A stretch of 64,000 nucleotides of DNA from Cololabis saira (GCF_033807715.1 NC_084599.1:372001-436000), one strand, 5' to 3'; shown: positions 1 to 13,115, counted from the stretch's first letter. Notes: generated by a model not told the origin, from the letters alone. Numbers and translations: made by a program.

Positions 1-539
1 CGGCATTCACGGTGATAGCATTCCGTTAGCCGCTAACATGCTAACGTTAGCTCCGGTCGCGGCTCATTTGACGCTCAGCAAACACATTTTCTACCCCACT
101 CTTCGTCATAATACCCTCCTGCAACCCACAGCATCATATAAAAACACCCCACAGTCATTTAGTCCGGCGACTATTACATACCTGTACAGAAAATGTGACA
201 GAAGTGTTTCAGTCTCACACAATGGTGCATTTTCGCGGTACTGTAATATGACGTCAGACCGCCCGCGCCCTCTAGTGGCCTCTGTCTAAACTGCACTGGG
301 AATAGATATGATTTAATGCTGCAGCACATAAACTCTAAAATCGTGTTCTTAAACATACGTTTCAAAAAAAATGGGGGCTATGACGAGGGTTTTACACATG
401 AATTTAGGGGCTAGGGGGGGCTAGGGGGTTTTGTTTTGATCTGGGGGGAACACTCTGTTTTACAACAGACAAAATAGTGGAAACAGAACACCCAACAATA
501 ATATAAGGGTCACATGTGCGGAGAGCAATTGTTGCCCTT
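1..539. other. Unassigned leading stretch
   Basis: No gene is recognised. Positions 29-52 hold repeated GCTAAC/GTTAGC words (gctaacatgctaacgttagc), also seen near 28200 and 51655 and common in fish repeat DNA. G-rich AGGGGGGG runs lie near 405-430. The short open frames on both strands have no recognisable motif. Confidence 0.5.
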
Positions 540-2082
540 ACAAAGTAATTATGGCGGTTTGTGTTGAGGATGATTTGTTTCCATTTGGAGGAGTGGAGGA
601 TGGAGAAATCATAGACACAGATACATCATGCTTAGAGGGAAATGTGAACAGTTTATATAAATAGATGTGAACATTTGAATTTTAAAACCTTCGATTGCAA
701 TGAGCACAAACTTTATGGTATTGACCAAAATCTTGATCCAGACAATAATTTCTATAATACTATAAGTAATAGCTGTGACTACTATACAGATGAACAATGT
801 ATTAAGTTAACATTTCAACAGCAGAAGCTTAGGCCTATACAGAAACTTCACAGAAATTAAACAATTCAAATGTAAGAATTCCAACATTCTAGCTATTTCA
901 GAGACTTGGTTTGATGACAACAAAGGCTCTGATATGTTTAACAAATAGAGACAGTAAAAAAGGAGGAGGTTTATATATGTATATATGTCGATACTGCTTT
1001 AAAATGTCAAATGGTCAAAAGTATGTCAAATAAAATACAAAATCTTATAGAATATTTATCAATTGAAATTATTAACGAAAAAGCTAAAAATATAGTGATC
1101 AGCTGCATATAGAACTCCTGGTACTTGTTTAGATAGATTTAATAATAAAATAGCTGATATGTTTAGTAATATAAGTAATAATAATAATAAAGTAAATATA
1201 GTTTGTGGGGATTTTAATATAGATATTCTAAATCCACATGGAAATAATAAAACAATAGACTTCATAAATCAAATGTATAGTAGTAGCCTCTTTCCTATAA
1301 TACTAGAACCAACCAGGATTACAATAGACCCAGGTACTTTGATAGATCATATATTTACTAACAGAATTGATAATGAAATAACTGGGGGACTGCTGTTTAA
1401 TGGAACCATCTTCCCGTTTCTGCATCTCACATCATTTCTTCAAGACCAAAAAAGAACCCAAGCAAAACACCTAGAACTTTTCAAGATTAAACACACCGGA
1501 AAACCATTGTAGCCCTTAATGTGGACCTTAGTGAGCAGGACCAGGACCTTAGTGAGCAGGACCAGGACCTTAGTGAGCAGGACCAGGACCAGGACCTTAG
1601 TGAGCAGGACCAGGACCTTAGTGAGCAGGACCAGGACCAGGACCTTAGTGAGCAGGACCAGGACCTTAGTGAGCAGGACCAGGACCTTAGTGAGCAGGAC
1701 CAGGACCTTAGTGAGCAGGACCAGGACCTTAGTGAGCAGGACCAGGACCTTAGTGAGCAGGACCAGGACCTTAGTGAGCAGGACCAGGACCTTAGTGAGC
1801 AGGACCAGGACTTTAGTGAGCAGGACCAGGACCTTAGTGAGCAGGACCAGGACTTTAGTGAGCAGGACCAGGACTTTAGTGAGCAGGACCAGGACCTTAG
1901 TGAGCAGGACCAGGACCTTAGTGAGCAGGACCAGGACCTTAGTGAGCAGGACCAGGACCTTAGTGAGCAGGACTGGCAGGAGGTTTACGTTAACAAAGAC
2001 CCCAACAAAGCCTATGAAGCTTTCCTAGCCACATTACTGGACCCAAAAACTGTCCTCTAAGAAAACTGCAAAGCCCAAGAAC
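540..2082 (+). mobile_element. L2/CR1-like LINE, 5' half (endonuclease)
   Basis: This is a decayed non-LTR retrotransposon. A segment at about 675-860 resembles the ORF2 N-terminus (NSCDYYTDEQ). It is followed by apurinic-type endonuclease blocks: ISETWFDD near 895, a YRTPGT-like block near 1110, and VCGDFNID then a DH block (LIDHIFTNR) in 1159-1512. Endonucleases of this class nick the target DNA to prime reverse transcription. Frameshifts and stops separate the blocks. The endonuclease-RT linker (DWQEVYVNKDPNKAYEAF) reads on to about 2060 through an internal minisatellite. The reverse transcriptase core is missing; a different repeat starts at 2088 and the LINE resumes with its RT C-terminus at 2921. 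L2/CR1 assignment is from motif style; the exact family is unknown. Confidence 0.75.
1524..1976 (+). repeat. 21-bp minisatellite inside a LINE ORF
   Basis: There are 21 head-to-tail units of GACCTTAGTGAGCAGGACCAG (some with CTTTAG). Two units carry an extra 6 bp (GACCAG). All lengths are multiples of 3, so one plus frame reads DLSEQDQ repeats without a stop. The array begins after ALNV and ends in DLSEQDW, which continues into the LINE linker. The repeat therefore appears to have grown from one ancestral DLSEQDW segment. Confidence 0.93.
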
Positions 2083-2087
2083 AATTA

Positions 2088-2915
2088 AAGCTGCAAGCAG
2101 TGATGAACGGTCCTCCACCCTTGTGCACGTTCAGGCTGCAGTGGAAGGTTCTATGACTTGATGTAGATTCTTCAGACCTGGACATTTAGTGGATGACACC
2201 AGCCACGACTCTCTGTATCAAACCATTCAAAAGTTATGGCAAATAGGGACTATCAAATATTGACCAATCAGAAGAAGGGGCGGGGCTAATTCAGGCCAAT
2301 GAAGGTCAAGTACTCAATACCGAGTCCGATGACACCACCCACGAGTCTTTATGTCAAACCATTCAAAAGTTATGGCAGAAAGTAGAAACTATCAAATATG
2401 GACCAATCAGAAGAAGGGTGGGCGCGCCTTTTGGTCGTCTATCGTCGCCACGGTAACACTTTTGACTGAAAGAAGTAATGCGCGTTGTTGCAGGATGGAG
2501 ACGCACATTTTGATGTATAACACACCTGGGTGCACGTTACGGCTCGGGCGAAGAAATGACATAAATTTCGCCAAAATTACATGATTAATTCAAAATGGCC
2601 GACTTCCTGTTCGTTTCGGCCATGGTTCCAAGAGACTTTTCTTTAATTTGTGACTTTCGTGCATGTACGTCAAACCGTACTGTGGGGCTTGAGGCACACA
2701 GTTTTCTAGGGGGCGCTGTTGAGCCATTAGGCCACGCCCATTAATGCAAACCATTAAATATCACATTTATCACCAGGCCTGGCTTGGTGCAAAATTTGGT
2801 GACTTTTCGGGGCACGTTTAGGGGAAAAAGGCCCTCATTTCGTCAGAAAAATAAAAAAGAGAGGGAAATTCCTACAGATACAATAGGGCCTTCGCACTGT
2901 CAGTGCTCGGGCCCT
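2088..2915 (+). mobile_element. High-copy unclassified repeat, copy A (near full length)
   Basis: It runs from AAGCTGCAAGCAGTGATGAACGG to GTGCTCGGGCCCT. The identical 5-mer AATTA flanks it (2083-2087 and 2916-2920), consistent with a target-site duplication in AT-rich DNA. Internal landmarks recur in the other copies: ACCAATCAGAAGAAGG, CCACGCCCATTAATGCAAACC and CAATAGGGCCTTCGCA. There is no coding capacity. I recognise it as a widespread fish repeat but cannot assign a superfamily; its ends are not clear inverted repeats. It splits the LINE at 540-3801. Confidence 0.75.
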
Positions 2916-2920
2916 AATTA

Positions 2921-3801
2921 GTGGTATGCAAATAGAAAGAGTATACGAAGACAAGTTCCTGGGGGTAACAATTGATGATAAACTTTGCTGGAAATCACAT
3001 ATAAATAGTGTAAAATCAAAAATGTCTAAAACCTTAGCAATATTAAGTAAAACAAATGGTATCTTCTTCTGTCCTTCTGTCTGAGCACAGTTTTTGATGT
3101 TTAACTCACTCATAGTTCCATACATGACTTATTGTGTGGAGGTATAGGGTAACACCTATAAAACAAATACAAACCCTATTTAATTATTACAGAAAAGAGC
3201 TTTAAGAATTAATAAATCTGACTATTATGAACCAACAAATAATCTCTTTATTAAATATAAAAACAGTTTTATTTGCCTTTAAAGCCCAGCAGAAACTTAC
3301 TACCAAACTGCATTCAGGATTTGTTCCAAATAAAAGAAACCGCTCTGACCTGAGGGAGAAACTCATGTTTGAGACGACGACAGCAAGAACTAATATTAAA
3401 ATATCAATTAAGGCTAGAGAAATTTGGAATAATTGTGACAACGACCTAAAAATGTGCAGTTCTATCTTCAAGTTTAAGGAAATGTTTAAAGAAAATATTG
3501 TAAATAAATATAAATCACTATAACTATAAAGTATATTATCAAAAACATTCTAGAATGTGAAATGTCAAATTTATATTTTGTCTTATTTATTTTTTGTCTT
3601 CTTTATGCATTGTTTGTTTCTACGGAGTAATGCTAATTTTTCATATTTAAACTGATCATAAGATAAAAAGGGTAGAAGCTACGGCTTCAGCTACACTTTT
3701 TCGGAAAAAGCAATGTTTATTTTACTTTTTCATTTTGCTTTGTAAAAAATGTGTAGGCCTACAAGACCGAAATGAAGATAATTCATTCATTCATTCATTC
3801 A
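2921..3801 (+). mobile_element. L2/CR1-like LINE, RT C-terminus and 3' tail
   Basis: Coding resumes just after copy A with a block typical of the end of the RT domain (EDKFLGVTIDDKLCWKSHI, about 2945-3000). Decayed C-terminal sequence follows, including the stretch at 3227-3523. The 3' UTR ends in an (ATTC)n tail at about 3780-3801, as expected for a LINE 3' end. Together with 540-2082 this is one insertion lacking its RT catalytic core, carrying frameshifts and broken by copy A. It cannot mobilise itself. Confidence 0.7.
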
Positions 3802-5312
3802 TATCACTGTGGTGCATACTTATTGTCTGCAGCAGCCTTGAGTTGGAGCTCCATCTTGTAGGTGCTGCTCGGGGTAAACGGCGCTTGACAACATCATCCA
3901 GCAAGTGAGTGCGCTTTGTGGATTTGTTGAAAAATGATGCTAGTCCTTCAGCTGTTTTGAAAAACACGCGACACTCGGACATGCACTTTGCTGAATGCAA
4001 TAGCACTAAGTTCAGCTTGTGTGCGTAACAGTGAGTAAACAAGGCTTCGGGCACTTTCTCTTTAATTTTAGCTTGCACACCATTAAGCTCTGATGCCATT
4101 ACATACCTATTACCCATCATAGGTCTGAGCTACAAGCTTGTCAACACAGTCATACTTCTCTAACACTCCCAGGACATACTGAGCAGTGGCAGGAGCGCGT
4201 CCGTCCTCACTCACATCATCAAAGCCCAAAAACGCCTCCTTCACCTCACAGTCTGCCTCCGTTTTAGCCACATAGCGCAATATGACGGAAATCTGAGCAT
4301 GGTTTGTGACATCTGTCGTTTCATCAACTTCTACAGCAACAAATGGGGCCGCACTGATCTCCTTTTTAATGTCATTTCTAATGACGTCACCGACTGCTTC
4401 AATTAAATCGTTCTGTATTCTGTTTGACAAGCCAGAAAATACAGTTGATGTCTCCAAATGTCTAGCAAGCCTGTCATCTTTTTCAGCAAAAGCATGTAAA
4501 AGTTCAACATAGTTGCCACGATTTACAGAGCCTGTATGCTCATCATTTCCACCAAATGCTAACTGCTGTTTGGCGAGGAAGCATGTGGCATTAATGAGAT
4601 CTTTTAAAATCTCTCTGTTCTCCTTTACCTTGGCATTGTGGATGCTGATGTTGAGCCTCCGCTGTTCGTCCAAAGCCAAGTCTATCCTGGACATCCCAAA
4701 CGTTTTTAGCGCGATCTGGCTTTGAATGTGAGTGGTCGACTGCTCGTGTCTAATGAGGCTTCGCTGTAAATTCTTCAGGTCACAGTATCCCATCTGAGTC
4801 CAGACACTGTCACCAGTGGAGAACAGGAGGCAGGAAAAGCAGAAAACATCCACACAGCCAGCCTTTTCTTTTGTACCACTCCGTTTGGAAAAAGCGGCTC
4901 TTCTGTCCTGAAGTCTGAAGCAAACCTTTTAGCTCCGGCGTTGGTCTTCCTCTAAGTATTACCTGCTGCTTCGATTGAAAATCCAAATTAGAAAATTCCT
5001 TCAAATTAGAATTGTAATCCTCCATTCTGAAAGTAAGGCCAGGCGAGAAGATAACGGATAACGGATAACTGTAAACTTCTGCTTGTCACTTATTCTGCAG
5101 CAAAAGTCGCAAGAAGAATCCCCGAGTCCACCAGCGCCCCCTACCGTGAGGCAGGAGAAGTGCGTGCCTCACCCTGTGCCTATTTTCAGCCGTTTCTATG
5201 ATTGCACCGGCACAAGAAACACATTACACACATATAGTTGCTGTTCATTATATAAATCAGCTTAACTATGGAAACTTATTTCATATAGCAAACGTGTTTG
5301 AAAATGTGAATA
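3802..5312 (-). mobile_element. hAT transposase remnant (TTF finger, DUF4371-like), part 1
   Basis: The minus strand encodes a decayed hAT transposase. The N-terminal part (5025-4810) holds a TTF-type zinc-finger-like segment (RFFQTEWYKRKGWL). A frameshift leads into FCFSCLLFSTGDSVW and a 247-codon frame (4853-4110) with the DUF4371-like signature VEVDETTDVTNHAQISVIL, which includes the first expected catalytic Asp. A second frameshift leads to THCYAHKLNLVLLH and PTRWSS (4120-3791). The C-terminal catalytic and dimerisation regions are missing where the LINE tail abuts. The 5' end continues beyond a solo LTR. Vertebrate ZMYM1-like proteins share this ancestry, but the breaks mean it is not a host gene. 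Confidence 0.8.
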
Positions 5313-5317
5313 ATGAC

Positions 5318-5640
5318 TGTGGCAGGGTGCAGGATTGGGGCGTGGTCTGCAGGGGAGAGAGGGAGTGCGGGGGAGTGGTGCACAGGTGACGCGGCTGGAA
5401 CAGCTGACGGTACACAGGTGTGTCTAATCACTCTCTGTGTATTTCAGTAGGGTGTGGGCTCTGGAGACGAGGGAGGACGGAAGCAGAGCGGAGTGGGAGA
5501 GCAGCTCTGCGGATGGTGCTCATGCACGAGGAGCCTCTGGTGTAAAACATTGTGCACGTAGAAAATAAATACTATATTCTACAAGATCCCGGTGTCCGCT
5601 GTCTGTGTGACCCCCCCCCGTAGCAACGAGCAGTGCTACA
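5318..5640. mobile_element. Solo LTR with 5-bp target-site duplication
   Basis: A 323-bp segment begins TGTGGCAGGG and ends GTGCTACA. TGTGGCA and TGTAGCA form the short terminal inverted repeat. ATGAC flanks it directly at 5313-5317 and 5641-5645. An AATAAA signal lies near 5563 and a C-run precedes the end. TG...CA ends plus a 5-bp duplication are typical of Ty3/gypsy-type LTRs. No internal coding region remains, so this is a recombination-derived solo LTR inserted into the hAT element. Confidence 0.88.
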
Positions 5641-5645
5641 ATGAC

Positions 5646-6057
<412 letters not shown>

Positions 6058-6066
6058 ATAAATATA

Positions 6067-7453
<1,387 letters not shown>

Positions 7454-8149
7454 GGCTTTTCCACTAGTACTTACTCAGCCTCACCTCGCCCTCCTTTCTT
7501 TTCAACACCCAGATCAGAAGTAGGAGGTTGGAGAAGCTGCTGTGACGTATTTGATTGTGTATCTAAACGAAGAAGACAACAACACTAAAGATGTAGAACC
7601 TGGAGGAGATGATAGATGTGCTGCTGGGTCTGTGGCTTGTGTTTGATATCAAGTTAAAAAATGAGAGTGAGAGAAGATTCAAGCGGCGATGCTTTTTAAA
7701 AAAATGTAGTTTGTCTCTGCGCTGCAGAAAAGTCAGCTGGATCCGTGAGCAGCTATGAAGAGACAGAGCTCCTGGTAGATCTGGTCGTTCCTTATCTCCG
7801 TCTAGATCCCTTTTTAATTCTCTCCTCAGCACCAGGTTTATGAACATCTGACCCTCAGAGTTGGATCATGAAACAGACTTTTGCTGCTGTTGCTGGTTGA
7901 ATAAAATGAACCAGAATCCGTCAGTCTCTTTCTCTGATTTCCTCCTCCTGACTCAGACGTCTGACTCCAACCCCCCGACCAATCAGTGGCCTGTAGTGTG
8001 ATGATGTCAGATACCGCTGACTCAGCCGCTTAGAACCTCGGCAGAATAAATACAGAAAAGTATCTACTCGACACGTTAGACCTCTGGTGGAGAAGAACCA
8101 AACCGAGGCGAGGCGAGGCGGGCTGAGTAGGTACTAGTCTAAAAGCGCC
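7454..8149. mobile_element. MITE with long inverted repeats (hAT or PIF/Harbinger type)
   Basis: The left end GGCTTTTCCACTAGTACTTA plus CTCAGCCTCACCTCGCC is matched in reverse by the right end (GGCGAGGCGAGGCGGGCTGAGTAGG, then TACTAGTCTAAAAGCGCC). The inverted repeat is about 35-45 bp with mismatches. The interior carries CCGACCAATCAGTGG and a minus-strand frame (7847-7563) without known domains. I recognise the GGCTTTTCCACTA terminus as a common fish DNA-transposon end. No clear target duplication was found, so the superfamily is open. Confidence 0.65.
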
Positions 8150-9959
8150 AATAGTTAGGAGCACTGGGGTGATAAAAATCAAGGTAAAAAAAAAAAAAAG
8201 ATTGTCTTCAGGTAAAGATGAACCCCATGTAGTCAGTACACCCTTGAATGTTTTATGTAAAAAAAAAAGTGTTTCATATCCACTTAAATGACACATTTAT
8301 TCATTGCAGTAAATAAATAACATATTGAAACCTGACCCCATAGTTTTTGAAAAGGAGCTGACATGAGGATTGTATCGCTGTCACCCAAAGAGTCCCTTAC
8401 TCTGGATCATGCAGGGATTAGAATTACTTGCATGCATTTGCACTTTTAGGGACACTTAAAATTGCACAGGCTGACAGACATGAATGTACAACCTAATTAG
8501 CCTTCACTAAAATCTGTCACACAATATTGCATTTTGACTAAAAGGCATAAGTGAGAACAGAAACATTACACTACAGTCTTTGAGAGTCGCTCTCCTGCAT
8601 GTTTTAGATCAGTGTCCTCAGTGTTTGAAATATTTACCTGCTACAGCACACCCTGACACACGCCGAGTCTTTGACAGATTTGCAGACCTGGATGACGAGC
8701 TGACAGTGATCCAGTCACGTGTGTTTGAGCAGGGGAATGTGCAGGACCGTGTGTCTCCAGGAACAGGGGTTGAAACACTGCTCCGTGGTTCTCAGCTCAA
8801 ATATGAAGCAAACACGAGTTTCAGGGGGCATTGTAGGTTTTACTGTGTAAGATCAACTTAAAAAAGTCTAATGTAATGATGTATATGCATTATATGAAAG
8901 CTTGCCTTGCAAGCCCTAATAAAACTCACTGCCGGACTTAACCTTCAGGCAAAAGTGAATTAAAAAGAATTTTAACTACCAATTATGTGGAAACCAACTG
9001 TGCTGGTGCTGTTTATTCCATTAAACACTAAACCAGTGAAGCATTAACACAGTCACAGAGACCAGAATCAGAGAGCCTGTCCAATTATAACAGCTTGGAC
9101 TTAATGCTGTATTGAATGTAACACCAAATGGATGAACTGGATAGACGTCAGCAGGGAATGGTGAGGGTAGAAGAGGGGGGACACTGTGCACAACTTTCCT
9201 TTTAGAGACTGGGGTTCACATTGAGACACCCATCTGTTCAGCTAAGAACCAAAAGTACCTTTATAATAATAAGGGAAAATGCTTTTTGATAATAAGGAAA
9301 TGAACAAATTCTGCTTTTAGTCACTTGGAATTATTTCTGCTTTAAATACAGCCAGGTTTTAAGTAAAGTGCTGCCAGCAACTATTTTTTACACAATACAT
9401 GTTTTTTTTGTGGTGGTGTTAAGTAATTGGCTGTAAAGGATAAGAAAAGAAATATACATCCTAACAACAAACATAACACAAACATGTCATTGCCCTCTTA
9501 AAGTAATAAAGTAAGTAGTTTCGCACGTTTAAGAAAAAAACAACAACAAACAGAAGAATCAAATAATTGGTATAAATCACATTTTTGCTAAAATAAAAAA
9601 AAACATCTTAACATTTTTTCTAATCTTTTTTTGACTTCAGGAAATAAGACTTGGGTGACTATTCTTCTCCTTCTCCGTGCTCTCTTCTCCTTTGATTTAC
9701 TTCTTAAACTCCCTGTAATATAACAAGTCTTCACTGGTTCATTGTCAGTGTCTGGAAATGTTGCTTCCATGTTGGACTTGGATATCTGTACAAGAAAAAT
9801 CGGAATAATTCGAGGACACGTTCTATGAATTCTTTTTCCTGTTCTTGGAAGCATATGTGTTTTAAGAGGTTGTCAGCTCAAGGAAACCAAAAATGTTCAA
9901 CTTTGTTAGGGGCATTGTAGATTTTAAAATATGTCATCCAGTGTGCTGCTCAGACTACG
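8150..9959. other. Mostly unassigned stretch
   Basis: Apart from the coding-like segment at 8577-8860, this region is AT-rich with A/T runs and shows no transposon termini, RNA gene or splice-flanked exon that I can support. Short minus frames around 9588-9854 look random (low-complexity KKR-rich). Confidence 0.4.
8577..8860 (+). other. Unidentified coding-like segment
   Basis: A plus-strand frame, closed by a stop at 8859-8861, reads with vertebrate-like codon use (CTG, GTG, CAG and GAC rich), unlike its AT-rich surroundings. Central residues include HPDTRRVFDRFADLDDEL and VIQSRVFEQGNVQDR. The sequence before it (acattacactacag) ends in AG like a weak splice acceptor, but the pyrimidine tract is poor and no clear donor follows. 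I recognise no domain. It could be an exon, a retrocopy fragment or part of an unrecognised transposon. Confidence 0.3.
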
Positions 9960-11700
9960 ATACTTGCCTGCCGGTACCCATCTACTGCGTCAGGAGTCCC
10001 ACAGGCCAACATAGCCCGGTAGGACTCCTTCTTCAGTCTGACAGCATCCTGTACTCTCTGGGGGAGAGAGGCGGGGAGCAGAGCGGCTGAATGCTCTGCT
10101 CCCCATGGTGGTGAGACGGGCGGAGGGGACAGATAGCTGTATGGAGGAAGAGGATCTTAGGGCTCGGGAGGGAGTGGGGACATGGAGGAGATCAGACAGA
10201 TATGGGGGTTGTGGATGGCCTTGAATGCAAACAGGAGGACCTTGAACTGAATGCGGAACTGAACCGGGAGCTAGTGGAGCGGTTGGAGGACAGGATTGAT
10301 GTGATGGATGGAGGGGGTCCGAGTTATGATGCGGGCAGCTGAATTCTGGACCAGTTGGAGTTTATGGAGGGATTTGTGAGGGAGGCCGAAGAGGAGAGAG
10401 TTGCAGTAGTCCAAGCGGGAAGTGACGAGGCTGTGAACAAGAATGGCGGCAGTGTGGGGGGTAATGGAGGGGCGGAGGCGATTGATGTTACCTAGATGGA
10501 AATAGGCAGACCGGGTAATGTTATTGATGTGAGATTGAAAAGATAGTGTGCTGTCCAGGATGACACCCAGGCTCTTAGCTTGGGGGGAGGGTGAAACAGT
10601 GGAGTTGTCAATAGTGAGAGAAAAGCTGTCGTTTTTGGATAAAGTGGATTTGGTGTCAATGAGGAGAACCTCAGTTTTATTACCGTATTTTTCACCCAGT
10701 ATTATGATGTTTGGTGAGAGAGATGATAAGTGGGTGAGGAAGGCAGCAAAGTCATTTAAAAATGGATTATTGGGTTTGGGGGGGTGGTAGACTGTGGCGA
10801 TGATGGTTGGAGTGGGACCAGACAGCTCGCACTCAGTGGACTCAAACGAGCTGGACACAGGTACAGACACCAGCGAGACTTTCCAGTTCTCGCGGTGAAT
10901 TACCGCGAGACCTCCTCCCCGGCCGGAGCCACGGGGTTGACAGATGTAAACAAACCCACTAGGAGTGGATTCATTCAGCTCAGAGAAGTCGTTGGGCTGT
11001 TGCCATGTCTCGGTTAAAGAAAGAAAGTCTAGCTTACGGTCGGTGATGATGTCCTGGATGAGATGTCCCTTGCTTGTCAGTGAACGGATGTTGAGTAGAG
11101 TGAAGTTGAGTGAGGTGTTGTCACAGCTGGTGGTAGTGTTAGCCGACCGAGCTAGGCGTACTAACACACTGTGGCCGACAGCTCGGCTGGTGGAGCGTGG
11201 AAGGCGACAAGAGCTGGACCAGATGGACTTTATTGCTGTAGAGCTGTTATGGTGGAAATGCTGGCGGGACCCTCTGTGGATATAACTCTGGCGGGGCTGA
11301 AAGGCGATGTCCGGGTGAAGGTGGAGAGCCTCCGGCGCAGGTCCAGGCAGGTACCGCAGCTGGAGCAGGTCAGTGGTCGAGTATTGCAGCAGACCCGTCA
11401 CTGGCAGAACAGGCAGTAGAAAGAGCCAGGCACAGACAAGCAGGATGTATGTTCTACCGGCCCACATTACGGATGAGGACTTGGAGACGTCAATGGCCAG
11501 TAAAAACGCCAGGCGAGCTACAGGTTAGTGAAGTCTCACACAATAACGATAGTGCCAGCAGATCGTGGAATTATTCCAAGTGAAGGGAATTATACTATCC
11601 GATTAAGGCAGAAAAACCACAGGAAGGATCAGGACAGTCTGGAAGGTTAAAACTTAAAAAAAAACTACTGGCGAGCAGCGGCAGCAAGTTGCGCCAGTGT
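9960..11700 (-). mobile_element. L2/CR1-like LINE with internal deletion
   Basis: This is a minus-strand non-LTR retrotransposon. The 5' UTR lies at about 11700-11468. The 398-codon frame follows (separate entry). Past its stop at 10271, decayed C-terminal coding and 3' sequence run on to about 9960 in other frames, with ESYRAML and LPQRVQ-like pieces. The RT catalytic core is absent, so the copy cannot retrotranspose alone. Confidence 0.75.
10271..11467 (-). pseudogene. LINE ORF2: endonuclease fused in frame to RT C-terminus
   Basis: A 398-codon uninterrupted minus frame. Residues 1-35 are hydrophobic ([20 protein letters not shown]). The endonuclease follows from about residue 118: [38 protein letters not shown] and NIIILG. 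Directly after NIIILG comes [13 protein letters not shown] and [18 protein letters not shown], then [14 protein letters not shown] and [14 protein letters not shown], which belong to the RT thumb and post-RT region. The catalytic palm (F/Y-x-DD) is gone, and the GDFN endonuclease block is cut at the junction. The deletion kept the frame, leaving a protein with no polymerase. It starts at the ATG at 11467. The open frame may be chance in a young copy. Confidence 0.75.
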
Positions 11701-11709
11701 TCACTCACT

Positions 11710-12570
11710 CACTAAATCCTATATAATTTGTCATGACTTGTTCTGCTTTTCATTTTGTTTCTATTAAAGTCCTACTGCAAAAAAACCAACTTAGTAGACT
11801 TTTTTTGAATATATATGGGTCAAAATGTACCTGTTACACCACTTTTTTTTCAAAAGCACTTTTAGTACATGTGCATCCCACGAAAGGAAGAGAGCTGACT
11901 GTAATTGTCAAGTGGCTGATTCCACGCCCCAAACCCATCTGCTATGAAGAAAATTACACTGCCATGGTTGAAAACGGTTCTTTTATTCTGTTTCTCTGTG
12001 CTCATTTGATTGAACTAAGGTCAAAAACTCTGCATTAACACCTCTGGAAGTTCTGTCAACTTCTGGAAAAAAGGGCATAATATACTTTTTTGAACAGCCA
12101 AGAAAAAAATCCTTTCGTACTTTTTACTGTTTTACAATAGATATTATGTTTGGCTGACAGAGGACCTGTCTTCTCTTGTTTAAGGACACCTCCATTAACA
12201 AAACTGCTTCCATTTATTTGGCTGTCTCAGTGACTCATTTGATATATTGGCTGAATACAGGCCATCTACATCCCAATATTTTTCTAAACTACATGATACA
12301 GCTGTACCTCATTCAGGAAAAAAAAACAACTTATATTTTATTTACTATGAGAAAAAATATCCATCTTCAAATATCCACTCCAAGTAAATAGTGAGTAAAA
12401 CTCCAAGTAAGTTTGGTATCAATAGCAGATCCCACTGGATGTGACTCACGTCTCGTTTTGGCATATACTGTCTATTTGAGTTTAAATTTAAATTGGTGCT
12501 TTACTCTGTAAGTATTGGTTCCAGACCTGTTTCATTTGAAACATCATGTTAAGCTCTTTTGGTGAAGATG
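11710..12570. other. Unassigned AT-rich stretch
   Basis: No gene or transposon terminus is recognised. Two short plus frames (11733-12038, 12176-12391) lack domain-like features. The region lies between the LINE 5' end and a Tc1 element. Confidence 0.4.
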
Positions 12571-12572
12571 TA

Positions 12573-13115
12573 CAGTGGTCCAAAAAAGTATTTAGTCAGA
12601 CACCAGTTGTGCAAGTTCTCCCACTTAAAAAGATGAGAAAGGCCTGTCATTTTCATCACAGGTATATCTCCACTATGAAAAAAAAAATCCCGAAAATCAC
12701 ATTGTCTGATTTTGAAAGAATGTTTTTGCAAATTACAGTGCAAAATAAGTATTTGGTCAATAACCAAAGTTAATTTCCATACTTTGTTATATACCCTTTG
12801 TTGATGACAGAGTGACAGAGGTGAAACGTTTTCTGTAAGTCTTCACAAGGTTTTCCCTCACTGTTGCTGGTCCGTTCCTCCATGCAGATCTCCTCTAGAG
12901 CAGAGATGTTTTGGGGCTGTTGCTGGGCAACATGGACTTTCAACTCACCACAAAGATTTTCTATGGGGTTGAGATCTGGAGACTGGCTAGGCCACCCCAG
13001 GATCTTGAAATGTTTCTTACGAAGCCAGTCCTTCATTGCCCGGGCGATGTGTTTGGATCATTGTCCTGCTGAAAGACCCAGCCACGTTTCATCGTCAATG
13101 CCCTTGCTTGATGCT
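12573..13115 (-). mobile_element. Tc1-like transposon fragment with transposase C-terminus
   Basis: The left terminus is CAGTGGTCCAAAAAAGTATT after a TA (12571-12572), a Tc1-type inverted repeat. The minus strand (13036-12770) encodes the transposase C-terminus with GWPSQSPDLNPIENL, which carries the last acidic residue of the DDE triad, then VINKGYITKYGN at the end. The N-terminal DNA-binding and first catalytic parts are lost. Non-coding Tc1-type sequence continues to about 13115 before the next LINE. Confidence 0.85.

Noticed and set aside
1519..2028. LVSRTRT-repeat frame
   Set aside because: Out-of-phase reading of the 21-bp array; only the DLSEQDQ frame continues into LINE coding sequence.
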